Below are positions 38,043 to 47,463 of a DNA stretch of 64,000 bases, one piece after another (within the stretch, counting starts at the first letter, position 1; each line of letters begins with the position of its first letter). The translations under genes and the position numbers were made by a program. Source of the DNA: Bernardetia sp. ABR2-2B (GTDB lineage: Bacteria > Bacteroidota > Bacteroidia > Cytophagales > Bernardetiaceae); the NCBI RefSeq assembly GCF_037126435.1, contig NZ_CP147020.1, positions 3,452,001 through 3,516,000 of the forward strand, read 5' to 3'. The notes beneath the pieces are model-generated. The model was not told the origin of the DNA and did no database searches. It saw nothing but the letters and a program-made list of their open reading frames with translations.

Positions 38043-39326
38043 ATGAATGAGATAATTGATTTTTTTTTATTGACTGAACCAAATACTCGTTACGTAGTTT
38101 TGGGATCGATTCTGTTAGGTACAAGTTCGGCTATCGTGGGCTGTTTTACATTTTTGCAAAAACGAGCCTTAGTAGGCGATGCTGTTGCTCATTCCATCTT
38201 ACCAGGGGTTTGTGGTGCTTTTTTGATGGCAGGAACAAAGAATCCATTTTTTTTGATTATAGGAGCTTTTGTTTCAGGTTGGCTTTCCATTATTTGTATG
38301 AATCTGATTACAAAGTATAGCAAACTCAAAGAAGATACAGCCGTTGCGCTTATTTTATCTGTTTTTTTTGGTTTTGGTGTGATGCTTCTTACGTATATCC
38401 AACAATCTGGAAATGCTTCACAGTCTGGTTTAGAGAGTTTTTTGTTTGGAAAAGCTGCTGCACTTGTGGGAAGTGATGTTTGGATTTTTGGTGGTTTGGC
38501 TGCTTTGATGTTACTTTTAGTTGGACTTTTTTACAAGGAGTTTATTATTGTTGTTTTTCATAAAAGCTTTGCTCAAACCATCGGACTTCCCATTGTTGCC
38601 ATTGAAATTCTGCTTACTACACTTACCGTTTTGGCTGTCGTGGTAGGTATTCAGTCGGTGGGAGTGGTTCTGATGGCTGCAATGCTCGTTACTCCTGCTG
38701 CTGCTGCTCGTTTTTGGACAGATAAACTACACAAAATGCTTTTTATTGCTGCTGGTTTTGGTGCTTTGGCAGCTATTGGAGGAGCTTTTGTTTCTTATAT
38801 TCAAACGCAAATGCCAACAGGTCCTTGGATTGTTTTGGTCGCTTCTGCTATTGCAATGCTTTCATTTTTCTTTGCACCAAAAAAAGGAATTGTAGCAAGG
38901 AAGCGAAGACAATATTTATATAAGAAACAGATTTTGGAAGAAAATATTCTGAAAGCTATTTATCATATTGCAGAAAAAGATGCTACCAAATCTATTTCTT
39001 CATTGGAGGATATTGGACTTCAAAGACAGTTTAAGCCTGTTTTACTCAAAAAGTCATTAAAAAAGCTAACACGAAAACAGTTTATTCAAAAAACTCAAAA
39101 TGGATGGGGACTTACTGAAAAAGGAAATCAAAAAGCAAAACGACTAGTAAAGCTACATCGTCTTTGGGAGTTGTATTTAACCGAGTTTGTACGTCTTGCA
39201 CCTGACCACGTACACGAAGCTGCAGAAGCTTTAGAGCATATTCTGACACCAGAAATAGAAGCGCAGTTAGAAGTTAGATTAAAATATCCACAAAAAGACC
39301 CTCACGATAGAGAAATTCCTTATTGA
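38043..39326 (+). CDS. Metal ABC transporter permease fused to a DtxR-like regulatory region
   Basis: A 427-residue protein. Residues 1-280 are an ABC-3 family Mn/Zn/Fe permease with about eight membrane segments (VLGSILLGTSSAIVGCFTFL, KRALVGDAVAHSILPGVCGA, SVGVVLMAAMLVTPAAAARF). Residues about 290-427 leave the membrane: a winged-helix-like part (ILKAIYHIAEKDATKSISSL, KKLTRKQFIQKTQNGWGLTE, KGNQKAKRLVKLHRLWELYL), then a DtxR/MntR dimerisation and metal-site segment (DHVHEAAEALEHILTPEIEA and PQKDPHDREIP). This reads as a transporter fused to an iron-dependent-repressor domain. No ATPase or binding-protein gene is next to it. Confidence 0.85.
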   Translation: MNEIIDFFLLTEPNTRYVVLGSILLGTSSAIVGCFTFLQKRALVGDAVAHSILPGVCGAFLMAGTKNPFFLIIGAFVSGWLSIICMNLITKYSKLKEDTAVALILSVFFGFGVMLLTYIQQSGNASQSGLESFLFGKAAALVGSDVWIFGGLAALMLLLVGLFYKEFIIVVFHKSFAQTIGLPIVAIEILLTTLTVLAVVVGIQSVGVVLMAAMLVTPAAAARFWTDKLHKMLFIAAGFGALAAIGGAFVSYIQTQMPTGPWIVLVASAIAMLSFFFAPKKGIVARKRRQYLYKKQILEENILKAIYHIAEKDATKSISSLEDIGLQRQFKPVLLKKSLKKLTRKQFIQKTQNGWGLTEKGNQKAKRLVKLHRLWELYLTEFVRLAPDHVHEAAEALEHILTPEIEAQLEVRLKYPQKDPHDREIPY

Positions 39327-39366
39327 TATAAAAGGAAATGGATTACGAACTTGTTTTGTATGTGTA

Positions 39367-39400
39367 TTTGTTGGTGTCGCTTCGCTAAAACACCAACAAA
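39367..39400 (-). repeat. Short palindromic repeat, family C copy 3
   Basis: TTTGTTGGTGT, loop CGCTTCGCTAAA, ACACCAACAAA. Inverted relative to copies at 4309 and 17611. Located between convergent genes, so it may help transcription termination. Confidence 0.7.
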
Positions 39401-39429
39401 GGATAGGTTTATGTTATTGATACAAAGGT

Positions 39430-42150
39430 TTATAGCTTCACACTCATAACCAAAATATCATCGGTTTGTCTTCTCTTTTTCTTCCATCTAATAAGTTCTT
39501 TACTAAAGGCTGAATACTGTTCGGCAGAAGAAAGAATACTGATTTTTTCTAAAAATTGTCTAAAGAAACGAGTGTAATACTTGCGTTCTGTTTTATCATC
39601 CATTGTCTTATCTGCTCCAAATTGGTCTTGAAAGCCATCAGAAGCTAAAAATAGATTATCTCCTTTTTCGTATTTGAATATATTTATTTTGTATTCTTTT
39701 TCTTTTTTCTTAGAAATAAATGAGCCACCGATAGCAAAAGAACTTCCTTTGATGGTTTCAATTTTTCTATTTCGGACAATATACAAAGGCATTTTTGCTC
39801 CTGCATAATAAATTATTTGTTCTTCTTCATCAATAGCACAAATTCCAATATCCATTCCATCATTTCGACGGCTTTTTGGAGTGTGCATTTCTTCTAAATG
39901 GAAAGTATGACGAACACGCTCATCTAGTTTTGTCAGAATTTCATCAGGTTGCCACGTTCCTCCTTCTGCAATAATTTGATTCAAAAGATTTACCCCCATA
40001 ATTGTCATAAGTGCGCCCGGTACTCCGTGTCCTGTACAATCTGAAAGAGCAATCATTTTGAGTTTGTTAGGCATATTTTGATGCAATTCATCATCGAAAT
40101 CTTCTTTTAGTAGCGTTTCGAACCAATAGAAATCTCCACTTACAATATCTCTAGGGCGATAAAAAACACTAGCTTCATCAAAATTTTCTGTCAATATTTT
40201 TGGGCGTGGCAAAAGTCCTTCTTGTATGCGTTGTGCATAACGAATACTTTGCATTGTCTTTGTGTTTGCATTTCGGATTTTAGAATACGAAGACGCATTA
40301 TCCAAGGCAATGGCAGTATAAGAAGCAAGCGTTTTCATAATCTCAAAATGCTGACTTGTATAGGCATTTTTTTCAAAACTCTGTACCGAAACAACTCCCA
40401 AAACTTTCTCTCCAACTAATAAAGGAATAGCAATAACAGATTCTGGAACCTCTCCAATAATAACTTCAATATTAGGTAGATATTTCTGAATTTCTACTTC
40501 TGCATCATTTATGAATATACTTTCTTTTTTCCTCACTACATAAGCCGATAAGTTATTTGGATTATTTGAGTCAATTTTTTCTTCTGGAAGCAATACTTCA
40601 TTTTCTATATTATACACATAAACAATCTGCTCTTTATCAGGGTAATATAAATCTACTCCAAAAAATGGAGAGTCCATAAGCTCATGTACATAACGATAAA
40701 GAACTGCAAAAATAGCCTCATAATCCAAAGAAGCCGTTATTTCTTGTCCAATAGAAGATAAAATAGAAACTGTTCTGTACGAATTTTCTAAGGCTTCGGC
40801 TTTCTCATTTAGTTCGGAAGTGCGCTCTTCTACTTTTGATTCTAGCTGTTCATTTGCTTCTACTTGTGATTCCATCATCGAACGCTGTGCATCATTTTTC
40901 TCGTTTCTAATTTCTCTTATTCGAACTCCTATGGCAAAAGAAAGCAAAATCACTTGAAGCGCAGCTCCTACTTGTACACTATATTCTGTAAAAGCATTTA
41001 AAGGAAGGAAAGAACTTGTCTTTAAAGCAAAAATAATATAACCCAAAATATAAACAGAAAAACCACTTATGAAGAACCAAGCAGAAGTATTTCCTCTCAA
41101 AATAGCACTTGTTCCTGTTATCAGAAGCACTAAAGCTGTTGCAGCAGCCGAAAGATTAGATAAATAAATGGCATATTGATAAGGCAAGAAAATGGTCAAT
41201 ATGAAGAAGGCTAATTGTACAAAGCCAAAGACACGAAGTGCTTTATCAAATTTTTCTAAGAAAGTACGAGTATTCAAAAACCTTCTACAAAACAAAACAA
41301 GCCAAAAATCCAAAAATGTAAGGCACATCGGTAAGGCTTTTTGTTGTAAGAATGGAAAATTACTCCACAAATACTCATACGCATGACCATTCAAGTTTGC
41401 GATAACCAAAAGTGAACACGCCATCGCAATTACATAATATAAATAGCTATTTCCCTTACCTAGATTAAAGTATAAGAATAAATTATTGATAAGAATAAAA
41501 ATAATTATTCCGTAAATAATTCCAAAAATAAACTGAAATTGATGGTTATACTGCTCAAAAGCTAACGGTTTCCAAACACGCATCGGAAACTGCATCAAAC
41601 TTGCCTTAGAAGCAATCTTGAAGTAAAACACTTGTTTTTCTTGAGGTCTTAATTGAAAAGGAAATAAAAAATAGCGATTTTCGATAGGACGTTCTGAAAA
41701 CTCAAAAGTATCTCCTGTAATTATTTTCTCATACTTTCCCTCCTCTTTATAAAAGAAAGCAATTGAATCCAAAAGAGGTGCAGCTATTTCTATTAAAAAA
41801 TTATCTTGTTCTTTATTTTGATTTTCTAATTCTATGCGAACCCAAAAAGCAGATTCACTAAAGCCAAAATTTGGGTTGTAGCCTTCTGAGGGTTTGAAAT
41901 TAGATACAAAACTTTCTTCTGAAATTTGGGCAAATGTTTTGTTATGATTTGTATCTTCAAAAATACCAACAGTAGTTCCTTCCAATCTCAAATTATTTTC
42001 GGCTGGTTTGAGAATAGCTGTTGTGAAGTTTGATTTTGAGTTACTTTGTTGAGCATATGCAGAAAAGCCTCCCAAAATGCTAATTAAAATTAGATTGAGG
42101 AAGAAAAATAAAGATAAAACTATTTTCTTTGTATGCGTAGTAATAAGCAA
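39430..42150 (-). CDS. 7TM-sensor / GAF / SpoIIE-type PP2C phosphatase
   Basis: A 906-residue membrane signalling protein. After a signal segment (about 10-32), residues 50-190 form a 7TMR-DISMED2 extracellular domain (FSESAFWVRIELENQNKEQD). Seven membrane helices span about 205-410, a short coiled coil follows (about 415-455), then a GAF domain (about 460-620: SILSSIGQEITASLDYEAIF). The SpoIIE/PP2C domain is at about 645-906 (RPRDIVSGDFYW, LSDCTGHGVPGALMTIMGVN, DDILVMSVKL). Such phosphatases dephosphorylate STAS anti-anti-sigma proteins; the STAS gene at 58082 is a candidate partner. Confidence 0.88.
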   Translation of the reverse strand: MLITTHTKKIVLSLFFFLNLILISILGGFSAYAQQSNSKSNFTTAILKPAENNLRLEGTTVGIFEDTNHNKTFAQISEESFVSNFKPSEGYNPNFGFSESAFWVRIELENQNKEQDNFLIEIAAPLLDSIAFFYKEEGKYEKIITGDTFEFSERPIENRYFLFPFQLRPQEKQVFYFKIASKASLMQFPMRVWKPLAFEQYNHQFQFIFGIIYGIIIFILINNLFLYFNLGKGNSYLYYVIAMACSLLVIANLNGHAYEYLWSNFPFLQQKALPMCLTFLDFWLVLFCRRFLNTRTFLEKFDKALRVFGFVQLAFFILTIFLPYQYAIYLSNLSAAATALVLLITGTSAILRGNTSAWFFISGFSVYILGYIIFALKTSSFLPLNAFTEYSVQVGAALQVILLSFAIGVRIREIRNEKNDAQRSMMESQVEANEQLESKVEERTSELNEKAEALENSYRTVSILSSIGQEITASLDYEAIFAVLYRYVHELMDSPFFGVDLYYPDKEQIVYVYNIENEVLLPEEKIDSNNPNNLSAYVVRKKESIFINDAEVEIQKYLPNIEVIIGEVPESVIAIPLLVGEKVLGVVSVQSFEKNAYTSQHFEIMKTLASYTAIALDNASSYSKIRNANTKTMQSIRYAQRIQEGLLPRPKILTENFDEASVFYRPRDIVSGDFYWFETLLKEDFDDELHQNMPNKLKMIALSDCTGHGVPGALMTIMGVNLLNQIIAEGGTWQPDEILTKLDERVRHTFHLEEMHTPKSRRNDGMDIGICAIDEEEQIIYYAGAKMPLYIVRNRKIETIKGSSFAIGGSFISKKKEKEYKINIFKYEKGDNLFLASDGFQDQFGADKTMDDKTERKYYTRFFRQFLEKISILSSAEQYSAFSKELIRWKKKRRQTDDILVMSVKL

Positions 42151-42573
42151 TTTGATTAAATAATTACAGATAAAAGAGTATAATAGGCTGTTTATATAGG
42201 TTTTATGTATTAGTTATGTAACGAAGCAATTTAATGAAAACTGATTAAAATAACTAAAAATAATCGTTGCCAGAGTTATTTATTCGACAAATTTGCTATT
42301 TAATTTAATGAATCAATCGTATTTGAAGTTATGTTTATTGAACTTTTTTGATTTCCAAAACTATTTTTTAGCAATACAAACGATATAGTTGTATATTAGC
42401 CTTACTAACTTAGAGATTTAAAATAATAAATTTGATATTATTTGAATTTTACCTATTTTACTTCAATTTTTATCTAGTTTTTCAACTAACTATTTTCAAA
42501 CCATTTTTCTAGTTTTTATTTTTAGTCTTTAAAATAAGAAAAACGACTTTATCATATCCAAAATCCGAATTTT
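42151..42573. other. Divergent intergenic region
   Basis: A 423-nt, very AT-rich gap between the SpoIIE gene and the coiled-coil gene. It must hold two promoters, but I see no confident -33/-7 pair, no hairpin and no ORF. Confidence 0.5.
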
Positions 42574-43635
42574 ATGAGCAGATACAACACCCGTGAAGGC
42601 AAAACATTTATTGCAGTAGTAGCTATACTTTCATTGGTCTTAGTAGTGGGCGCAATTTGGGCAACAAATGCCTTCAAAAACTCTAATAAAGAAACATTAG
42701 AAGCCTTATACAAAGATTTCAATAGATTAGAACAAGCCTATTCGAATGAAATTAGAAATATTGATAACGAACTTATTCCTTATCAAAATGCAGATTCATT
42801 GCGTCAAGTATTATTACTGACTAGAAATGATATTAAAGTCGAAAAAGCTCAAATAAATGCAACCATTAAAGAAGAAAGTGATGAGGCTCTTGCAAGAGTT
42901 AGTGAGCTGCAACAGAAAAAACTAGATTATTCTGAACGTTTAGGACAAGTTTATTCAGGAAAAGATGAATATGCAATAGGCGAAATTTCAACATTAAAAG
43001 AAGAATTGAAGAAAAACCGTGAGCGTATTGAAGCTCTTTTAAAGCAAATTCAATCGTATAAAGGGCAACTTGCAAGTATGACCAAAAAATACAAACTTTC
43101 GGCTGCCGAAGTAGCTAAATATAAAGCTGAAAAAGCAAAATTAGATAAAATACTGTCTGAACAACAAACTTCTCTTGCACAACTTGAGCAAATTGGAGAA
43201 GACCGTACAAAACTTAGAGAATTACTCACACAAAGTGAAGAACTTATCCAACGCCAAAAAGAAGAAATCGAACGCTTGAAAGGACTTACACGTAAGGCGT
43301 ATAATTTTACAGCACAATATGACTTTCAGAAAAGACGTGTTATTCTTGACCAAACAGGAAAGCACAAAGGCAAGATTGGAAAAGAAGTTCACTTAGAATT
43401 TGAAGTAGGTGAAGGACTTTTTGAAGGAGATGCACAAGAACGTATTGTTTATCTTACACTTTACAGAAATGGAAAGCCATACAAGGTAGTAAAAAGACCA
43501 ATTCCTGTTTTGGAAAATGGGCGTACACAAGCTCAAATTTTTGTAGATAAAAACTTAGAAGACGGAGATTATTATTTTGACCTTACCTACAAAGAAGAAT
43601 CTGTAATGGATAAATACAAATTTAGAATTAGATAG
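42574..43635 (+). CDS. Membrane-anchored coiled-coil protein, unknown
   Basis: A 353-residue protein. One membrane helix near the N-terminus (FIAVVAILSLVLVVGAIWAT, about 11-30) has no cleavage site. Residues 40-235 are a long Glu/Lys-rich coiled coil (EISTLKEELKKNRERIEALL, YKAEKAKLDKILSEQQTSLA). Residues about 245-353 are a beta-rich end domain (AQYDFQKRRVILDQTG, IVYLTLYRNGKPYKVVKRPI, LEDGDYYFDLTYKE). The layout suggests an inner-membrane protein that projects a C-terminal binding domain into the periplasm. Family not recognised. A clear terminator follows. Confidence 0.65.
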   Translation: MSRYNTREGKTFIAVVAILSLVLVVGAIWATNAFKNSNKETLEALYKDFNRLEQAYSNEIRNIDNELIPYQNADSLRQVLLLTRNDIKVEKAQINATIKEESDEALARVSELQQKKLDYSERLGQVYSGKDEYAIGEISTLKEELKKNRERIEALLKQIQSYKGQLASMTKKYKLSAAEVAKYKAEKAKLDKILSEQQTSLAQLEQIGEDRTKLRELLTQSEELIQRQKEEIERLKGLTRKAYNFTAQYDFQKRRVILDQTGKHKGKIGKEVHLEFEVGEGLFEGDAQERIVYLTLYRNGKPYKVVKRPIPVLENGRTQAQIFVDKNLEDGDYYFDLTYKEESVMDKYKFRIR

Positions 43636-43672
43636 TTTTTTATTGATTAATGAATTTCGTTGTGTATTGAGG

Positions 43673-43709
43673 AAAACCACTTTTATATTATAGTAAAAGT
43701 GGTTTTTTG
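43673..43709 (+). terminator. Terminator after coiled-coil gene
   Basis: AAAACCACTTTTA and TAAAAGTGGTTTTTT pair around a short loop; the T-run follows on the plus strand. Confidence 0.8.
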
Positions 43710-43760
43710 CTACTTCTTTGTGCATTCGTTTTCCTAGAAAACAAATAATAGTAATAATGT

Positions 43761-44066
43761 TTAATATCTCAATCCTTTTTTAACTAGGCTTTGATACTCT
43801 TCATGCTTTTTAATAAACGCTCCTATAAATGGACAAGTAGGATAAACTGTCCAGTTTTCTTCTTTGATATAATCCAAAACTGCTTTTACGAGTTTTGAAC
43901 CAATTCCTTTTCCCTCTAACTCTTGAGGTACTTCTGTATGTGTCAAGAAAATCTCATCTTGAGCATTAAGAATATAATCAATAAATGCCGTTTTTCCTTC
44001 TACATTCCATTCAAAACGTTTTGCATCTCCGTTTTGATAGATAGCTTCTTTATTTATTTGTTTCAT
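43761..44066 (-). CDS. GNAT-like N-acetyltransferase (YjdJ/Gcn5-related)
   Basis: A 101-residue protein matching the short 'acetyltransferase' GCN5-related family: FIDYILNAQDEIFLTHTEVP, then QELEGKGIGSKLVKAVLDYI (the acetyl-CoA-binding Q/R-x-x-G-x-G/A loop), and TVYPTCPFIGAFIKKHEEYQ with the conserved CPF segment. It probably uses acetyl-CoA. Substrate unknown. It lies 27 nt upstream-side of the terminator of the TPR gene, on the same strand. Confidence 0.85.
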   Translation of the reverse strand: MKQINKEAIYQNGDAKRFEWNVEGKTAFIDYILNAQDEIFLTHTEVPQELEGKGIGSKLVKAVLDYIKEENWTVYPTCPFIGAFIKKHEEYQSLVKKGLRY

Positions 44067-44093
44067 TTTGTTAGTTTTTGATTATAGGACATA

Positions 44094-44137
44094 AAAAAAA
44101 TCCTTATCTCTAAAAATAGAAATAAGGAATTTTTGTT
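44094..44137 (-). terminator. Terminator after TPR gene
   Basis: On the minus strand ATTCCTTAT and ATAAGGATTTTTTTT pair around a loop, 25 nt past the stop of the TPR gene at 44162. Confidence 0.75.
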
Positions 44138-44161
44138 TTAAAATTTACATTTATCAGATTA

Positions 44162-45523
44162 TTATCTAGCACGAAGAGTAGTAGAAGTGTTTATCCAACA
44201 TCCTACATTAACTGAATCTCCAAGCTTATACTTAGGATTAGTAAATATATCTTCTTTAGTAGGAAACTGTGCTTTTGCAGAAGCTATCTTTGAGGCATTT
44301 CCCCCTTTCACATACATATCATAAGCAGCCAAAAAAGCAAAACGTATTTCTATGCCTCCCTCTCCTTTACATTGTTTATAGCTAGTCATGTACAAATCTC
44401 CAATAAAAGTATAAGCATTTGCAGCTACAGTTGCATTACCCATTTCGGCAGCCTTATACGATAAAGAACGAGCTTTTGTATAATTTCCATCTTTATAAGC
44501 TAATTTTGATAGTGTCAAGACTGTATTTGCAGCTTTTTCTTTTTCTTCTGCACTTGCACCTACTAATGACTTTTCAATCCAAGTAAGAGCTTGGTCAGTA
44601 TCTCCATTTTGCATGTGAAGTTGTCCGATAGTATTTGCAATAGCATTTGTAGGAGTAAGTTTGTAGAATGCTTGCATCGCTTCTAAGAACAAAGGCTCTT
44701 TCGTACAGCCATTATCGCCCATTAATTTTACAACTCTTTGAACAAGAAGTGTATCATTCGGACTTCCTTTCAATTTCTCGCCAAATAATTCTGCAATACG
44801 ATTACAGTCTTTAGGAAAATAAATAAGCTCAAGTTCATCAATTTTGTCTAAAACATATGATTGCCATTTGTCTTTTTCTTCTTGAGATTCTTCATTTTTG
44901 ATACGCTCACCTACATAATTTTTAAGTTCTTTATAAACTTCTGTCATTTTATCTAAAGTGATAAGCTCTTTTTCATATTCTTTACCTGCTGCATCAGCAT
45001 AATAAATTACCTCTGAACGAGAAAAATGCTCTCTATCTAGCTCATATGTTTTCTTATAGTGTTTGTAAAGCGTATCTATTTTTGCAGGATTATCTTTCCA
45101 ATAGAAATAAGCATCAAGACCAAAACGATGATAAATATCAGACATATCTTCTACCAAACCATTTTTGATACGCATTTGATACATTTCAGCAATTTTTTCT
45201 TGATTTACTTTTACTTCGCTATCACGTCCGTCAGCTTCGGCTTTTTTTGCGAGTCCGTCATATAGTTTGACAGCTTTCACATAAACATCAGCATGTAAAT
45301 CAGGAGCATTTTCTAAAATCCAATTAAGAGGCTTGATAGCTTCTTCGAATTGCTCGTTGTTTACATTGTCTATCAAAAGAGCGTAATTTTCTTTTGCAAT
45401 ACCCATATCATCACCTTCTGGCCAATTTGGCTCATTTTCTTGTGCAAAAGATGAAGGAGCTAAAAAGGCAAAAAGAGCCAATAGTAGCAAAATAGTTTTG
45501 AAATTGAATAATATCTTTTTCAT
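44162..45523 (-). CDS. Secreted TPR-repeat protein
   Basis: A 453-residue protein with a signal peptide (FKTILLLLALFAFLAPSSFA, cleavage near residue 27). The mature protein is made of helical pairs with TPR spacing, best seen in AIANTIGQLHMQNGDTDQAL and YTKARSLSYKAAEMGNATVA. The C-terminus (IKYKLGDSVNVGCWINTSTT region) may be a small extra domain. Such proteins often act as periplasmic scaffolds in Bacteroidota. The partner is unknown. It is monocistronic, with a 550-nt upstream gap shared with ohr. Confidence 0.75.
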   Translation of the reverse strand: MKKILFNFKTILLLLALFAFLAPSSFAQENEPNWPEGDDMGIAKENYALLIDNVNNEQFEEAIKPLNWILENAPDLHADVYVKAVKLYDGLAKKAEADGRDSEVKVNQEKIAEMYQMRIKNGLVEDMSDIYHRFGLDAYFYWKDNPAKIDTLYKHYKKTYELDREHFSRSEVIYYADAAGKEYEKELITLDKMTEVYKELKNYVGERIKNEESQEEKDKWQSYVLDKIDELELIYFPKDCNRIAELFGEKLKGSPNDTLLVQRVVKLMGDNGCTKEPLFLEAMQAFYKLTPTNAIANTIGQLHMQNGDTDQALTWIEKSLVGASAEEKEKAANTVLTLSKLAYKDGNYTKARSLSYKAAEMGNATVAANAYTFIGDLYMTSYKQCKGEGGIEIRFAFLAAYDMYVKGGNASKIASAKAQFPTKEDIFTNPKYKLGDSVNVGCWINTSTTLRAR

Positions 45524-46074
45524 AATAATATATTTTGGATTAGTGATTTAATTAGTTGAAATTTATTGACCAATTAAATTTAGTATGTTTTGAAATAATT
45601 TGTGTAAACTATAAAAGTTATACTATCTTATTTCGATAATTTATATAAATAGTTGAAAGGGAATGTTTGTGTATCTGTATTTGAAAAGTTTAATGAAACC
45701 ATTATTTATTGATTTCGTTTAAGGAGCTTCAAATCTATCAAATGACAAATATCTATTTTTTTAGATTATTAAACAATTTAACACCTAATTTTAGTTTGAT
45801 TTTTTCAGATTGATGTCCTTTTTTGTGTATTAATCTTTTTTTTTACCCTATTTTTGAATGGAGTTAAGATATTTTACCAAACTTTATTTTTATTGTTACC
45901 TATTCTTTATAATTCCAAATGAGTGCCAAAAGTAACAAATAGATGTTAATTTTATAAAATCAAACCACAAACTAGAATTTGATTTTGTTGTATTTTTTAT
46001 GCAATTTGCATACACAAAAACTTACGAACTACTGTTTTTACAAACTAATCTTATCTTACTATTTAAAAAAAATA
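45524..46074. other. Divergent intergenic region upstream of ohr
   Basis: A 551-nt AT-rich gap between the minus-strand TPR gene and ohr. It contains the inverted repeat at 45998-46012 (separate entry). No ORF or RNA gene is evident elsewhere in it. Confidence 0.5.
45998..46012 (+). promoter_or_regulatory. Candidate OhrR operator upstream of ohr
   Basis: TATGCAA-T-TTGCATA, a perfect inverted repeat 63 nt before the ohr ATG. A TTTG (45978-45981) lies 19 nt before GCAATTTG (46001-46008), so the palindrome would overlap the -7 box. The shape resembles known OhrR boxes (AT-rich arms meeting at the centre), but no binding data support it. Confidence 0.45.
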
Positions 46075-46512
46075 ATGGAAAAAAATACAAATTTCAACCC
46101 CCTCTATACAGCTAAGGTAATGGGAGTAAGTGGTAGAAGTGGACATGTAAAGTCTTCTGATGGAGTAATTGACCTTGACGTACGCTTACCAAAAGGAATG
46201 GGAGGCGATGAAACAGGCAAACACACTAACCCAGAGCAACTATTTGCAGCAGGTTATGCAGCTTGTTTTGGTGGTGCATTAGGTGCAGTAGCTGCCAGTA
46301 AAAAAATCAAGTTGGCTTCTGCTCCAGAAGTAACTGTACACGCAACTATCGGGAAAGAAGGAGAAGGTTTTAGCTTGGCTGTCGATATTTTTGTGCATAT
46401 TTCGGATATGGAAATAGCAGAAGTACAGGCTCTTACAGAAGCTGCACACCAAGTTTGTCCATACTCAAAAGCAACAAGAGGAAATATTCCAGTTAATATT
46501 CACGTAAACTAA
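46075..46512 (+). CDS. ohr: Organic hydroperoxide reductase (Ohr/OsmC family)
   Basis: The start is at 46075 (145 residues, MEKNTNFNPLYTAKVMGVSG), the usual Ohr length. A frame extending upstream to 45979 is rejected. Both redox-active cysteines are present in family context: FAAGYAACFGGALGAVA and HQVCPYSKATRGN. LPKGMGGDETGKHTNPEQLF is the typical Ohr loop with the active-site Arg/Glu neighbourhood nearby. Ohr reduces organic hydroperoxides using lipoyl thiols in the cytoplasm. The OhrR-like regulator in this window lies 43 kb away, not next to it as is usual. Confidence 0.9.
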   Translation: MEKNTNFNPLYTAKVMGVSGRSGHVKSSDGVIDLDVRLPKGMGGDETGKHTNPEQLFAAGYAACFGGALGAVAASKKIKLASAPEVTVHATIGKEGEGFSLAVDIFVHISDMEIAEVQALTEAAHQVCPYSKATRGNIPVNIHVN

Positions 46513-46562
46513 TTTAGATTTCTGAGAAACCTTTCTTAGATTGCTGTATTAATTCTTTAAAG

Positions 46563-46595
46563 CTCCAATAAACTCATTTTATTGGAGTTTTTCTT
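46563..46595 (+). terminator. Terminator after ohr
   Basis: CTCCAATAAA and TTTATTGGAG pair around a short loop, followed by TTTTTC, 50 nt past the ohr stop. Confidence 0.75.
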
Positions 46596-46625
46596 GTATT
46601 TTATTCAAATTTTGGCAAATAAATT

Positions 46626-47432
46626 ATGTTACTTTATGCACTTAATTATCTTTACTTCTACTTAAAGGCTGGTAATCAACATGCTGTTCATTCTCCTTTT
46701 GTGTATAAATTATATACACTTGTTGTACAAGATAAAAAGAAATACTATGCTTTTTCAGAATTAGAAAAACTTCGTCAAGAACTTATTTCTGACCATACTG
46801 AACTTGAAGTTACAGATTTTGGGGCAGGTTCAAAACATACGATTTCTCAAAAAATAACTACTAATTCTACAAAAAAAAGCATTTCAAAAATTGCTCGTTA
46901 TTCTGCCACTACTACCAAAAAAGCACAGTTATTATTTAGATTGGTTGAGTATTTTAAGCCAAAAACTATTTTAGAACTCGGAACTTCACTAGGAGTTTCT
47001 ACACTTTTTATGGCTTTAGCTGCTGATAACCTTGAAACCCAAATTATTACGTTTGAAGGCTGCCCACAAATTGCTAAAAAAGCAAAAGAGAATTTTGAAG
47101 AACTAAAACAAAACAATATCGAAATTATAATTGGAAATATTGATAAGACACTTTCAAAAAGCCTTCCTTCTTTTCCTTTATTAGATTTTGTTTTTTTAGA
47201 TGCAAATCATCGTTACGAACCTACTATTGATTACTTTAATCAAATTTTGGAAAAATGTCATAATGATACCATTATTATTTTAGATGATATTCATTGGTCA
47301 GCAGGAATGGAAAAAGCATGGAAGCAGATAATAGAACACGAAAAAGTAACTGTTTCGATAGATTTATTTCAATTAGGATTGATTTTTTTGAGGAAAGAAC
47401 AACCCAAACAACATTTTAAGTTGAGGTTTTGA
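46626..47432 (+). CDS. Class I SAM-dependent methyltransferase
   Basis: A 268-residue protein. The SAM motif I is KTILELGTSLGVSTLFMALA (about 114-133). It is followed by TFEGCPQIAKKAKENFEELK (motif II, with an acidic ribose contact), DFVFLDANHRYEPTIDYFNQ and IIILDDIHWSAGMEKAW. The order matches O-methyltransferase-type class I enzymes of Bacteroidota. The N-terminal 70 residues (LYALNYLYFYLKAGNQHAVH) are an added segment common in this group. Substrate unknown. It starts just after the ohr terminator. Confidence 0.8.
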   Translation: MLLYALNYLYFYLKAGNQHAVHSPFVYKLYTLVVQDKKKYYAFSELEKLRQELISDHTELEVTDFGAGSKHTISQKITTNSTKKSISKIARYSATTTKKAQLLFRLVEYFKPKTILELGTSLGVSTLFMALAADNLETQIITFEGCPQIAKKAKENFEELKQNNIEIIIGNIDKTLSKSLPSFPLLDFVFLDANHRYEPTIDYFNQILEKCHNDTIIILDDIHWSAGMEKAWKQIIEHEKVTVSIDLFQLGLIFLRKEQPKQHFKLRF

Positions 47433-47463
47433 GAAATTATATGGAATAGAAATTAAATAAATT

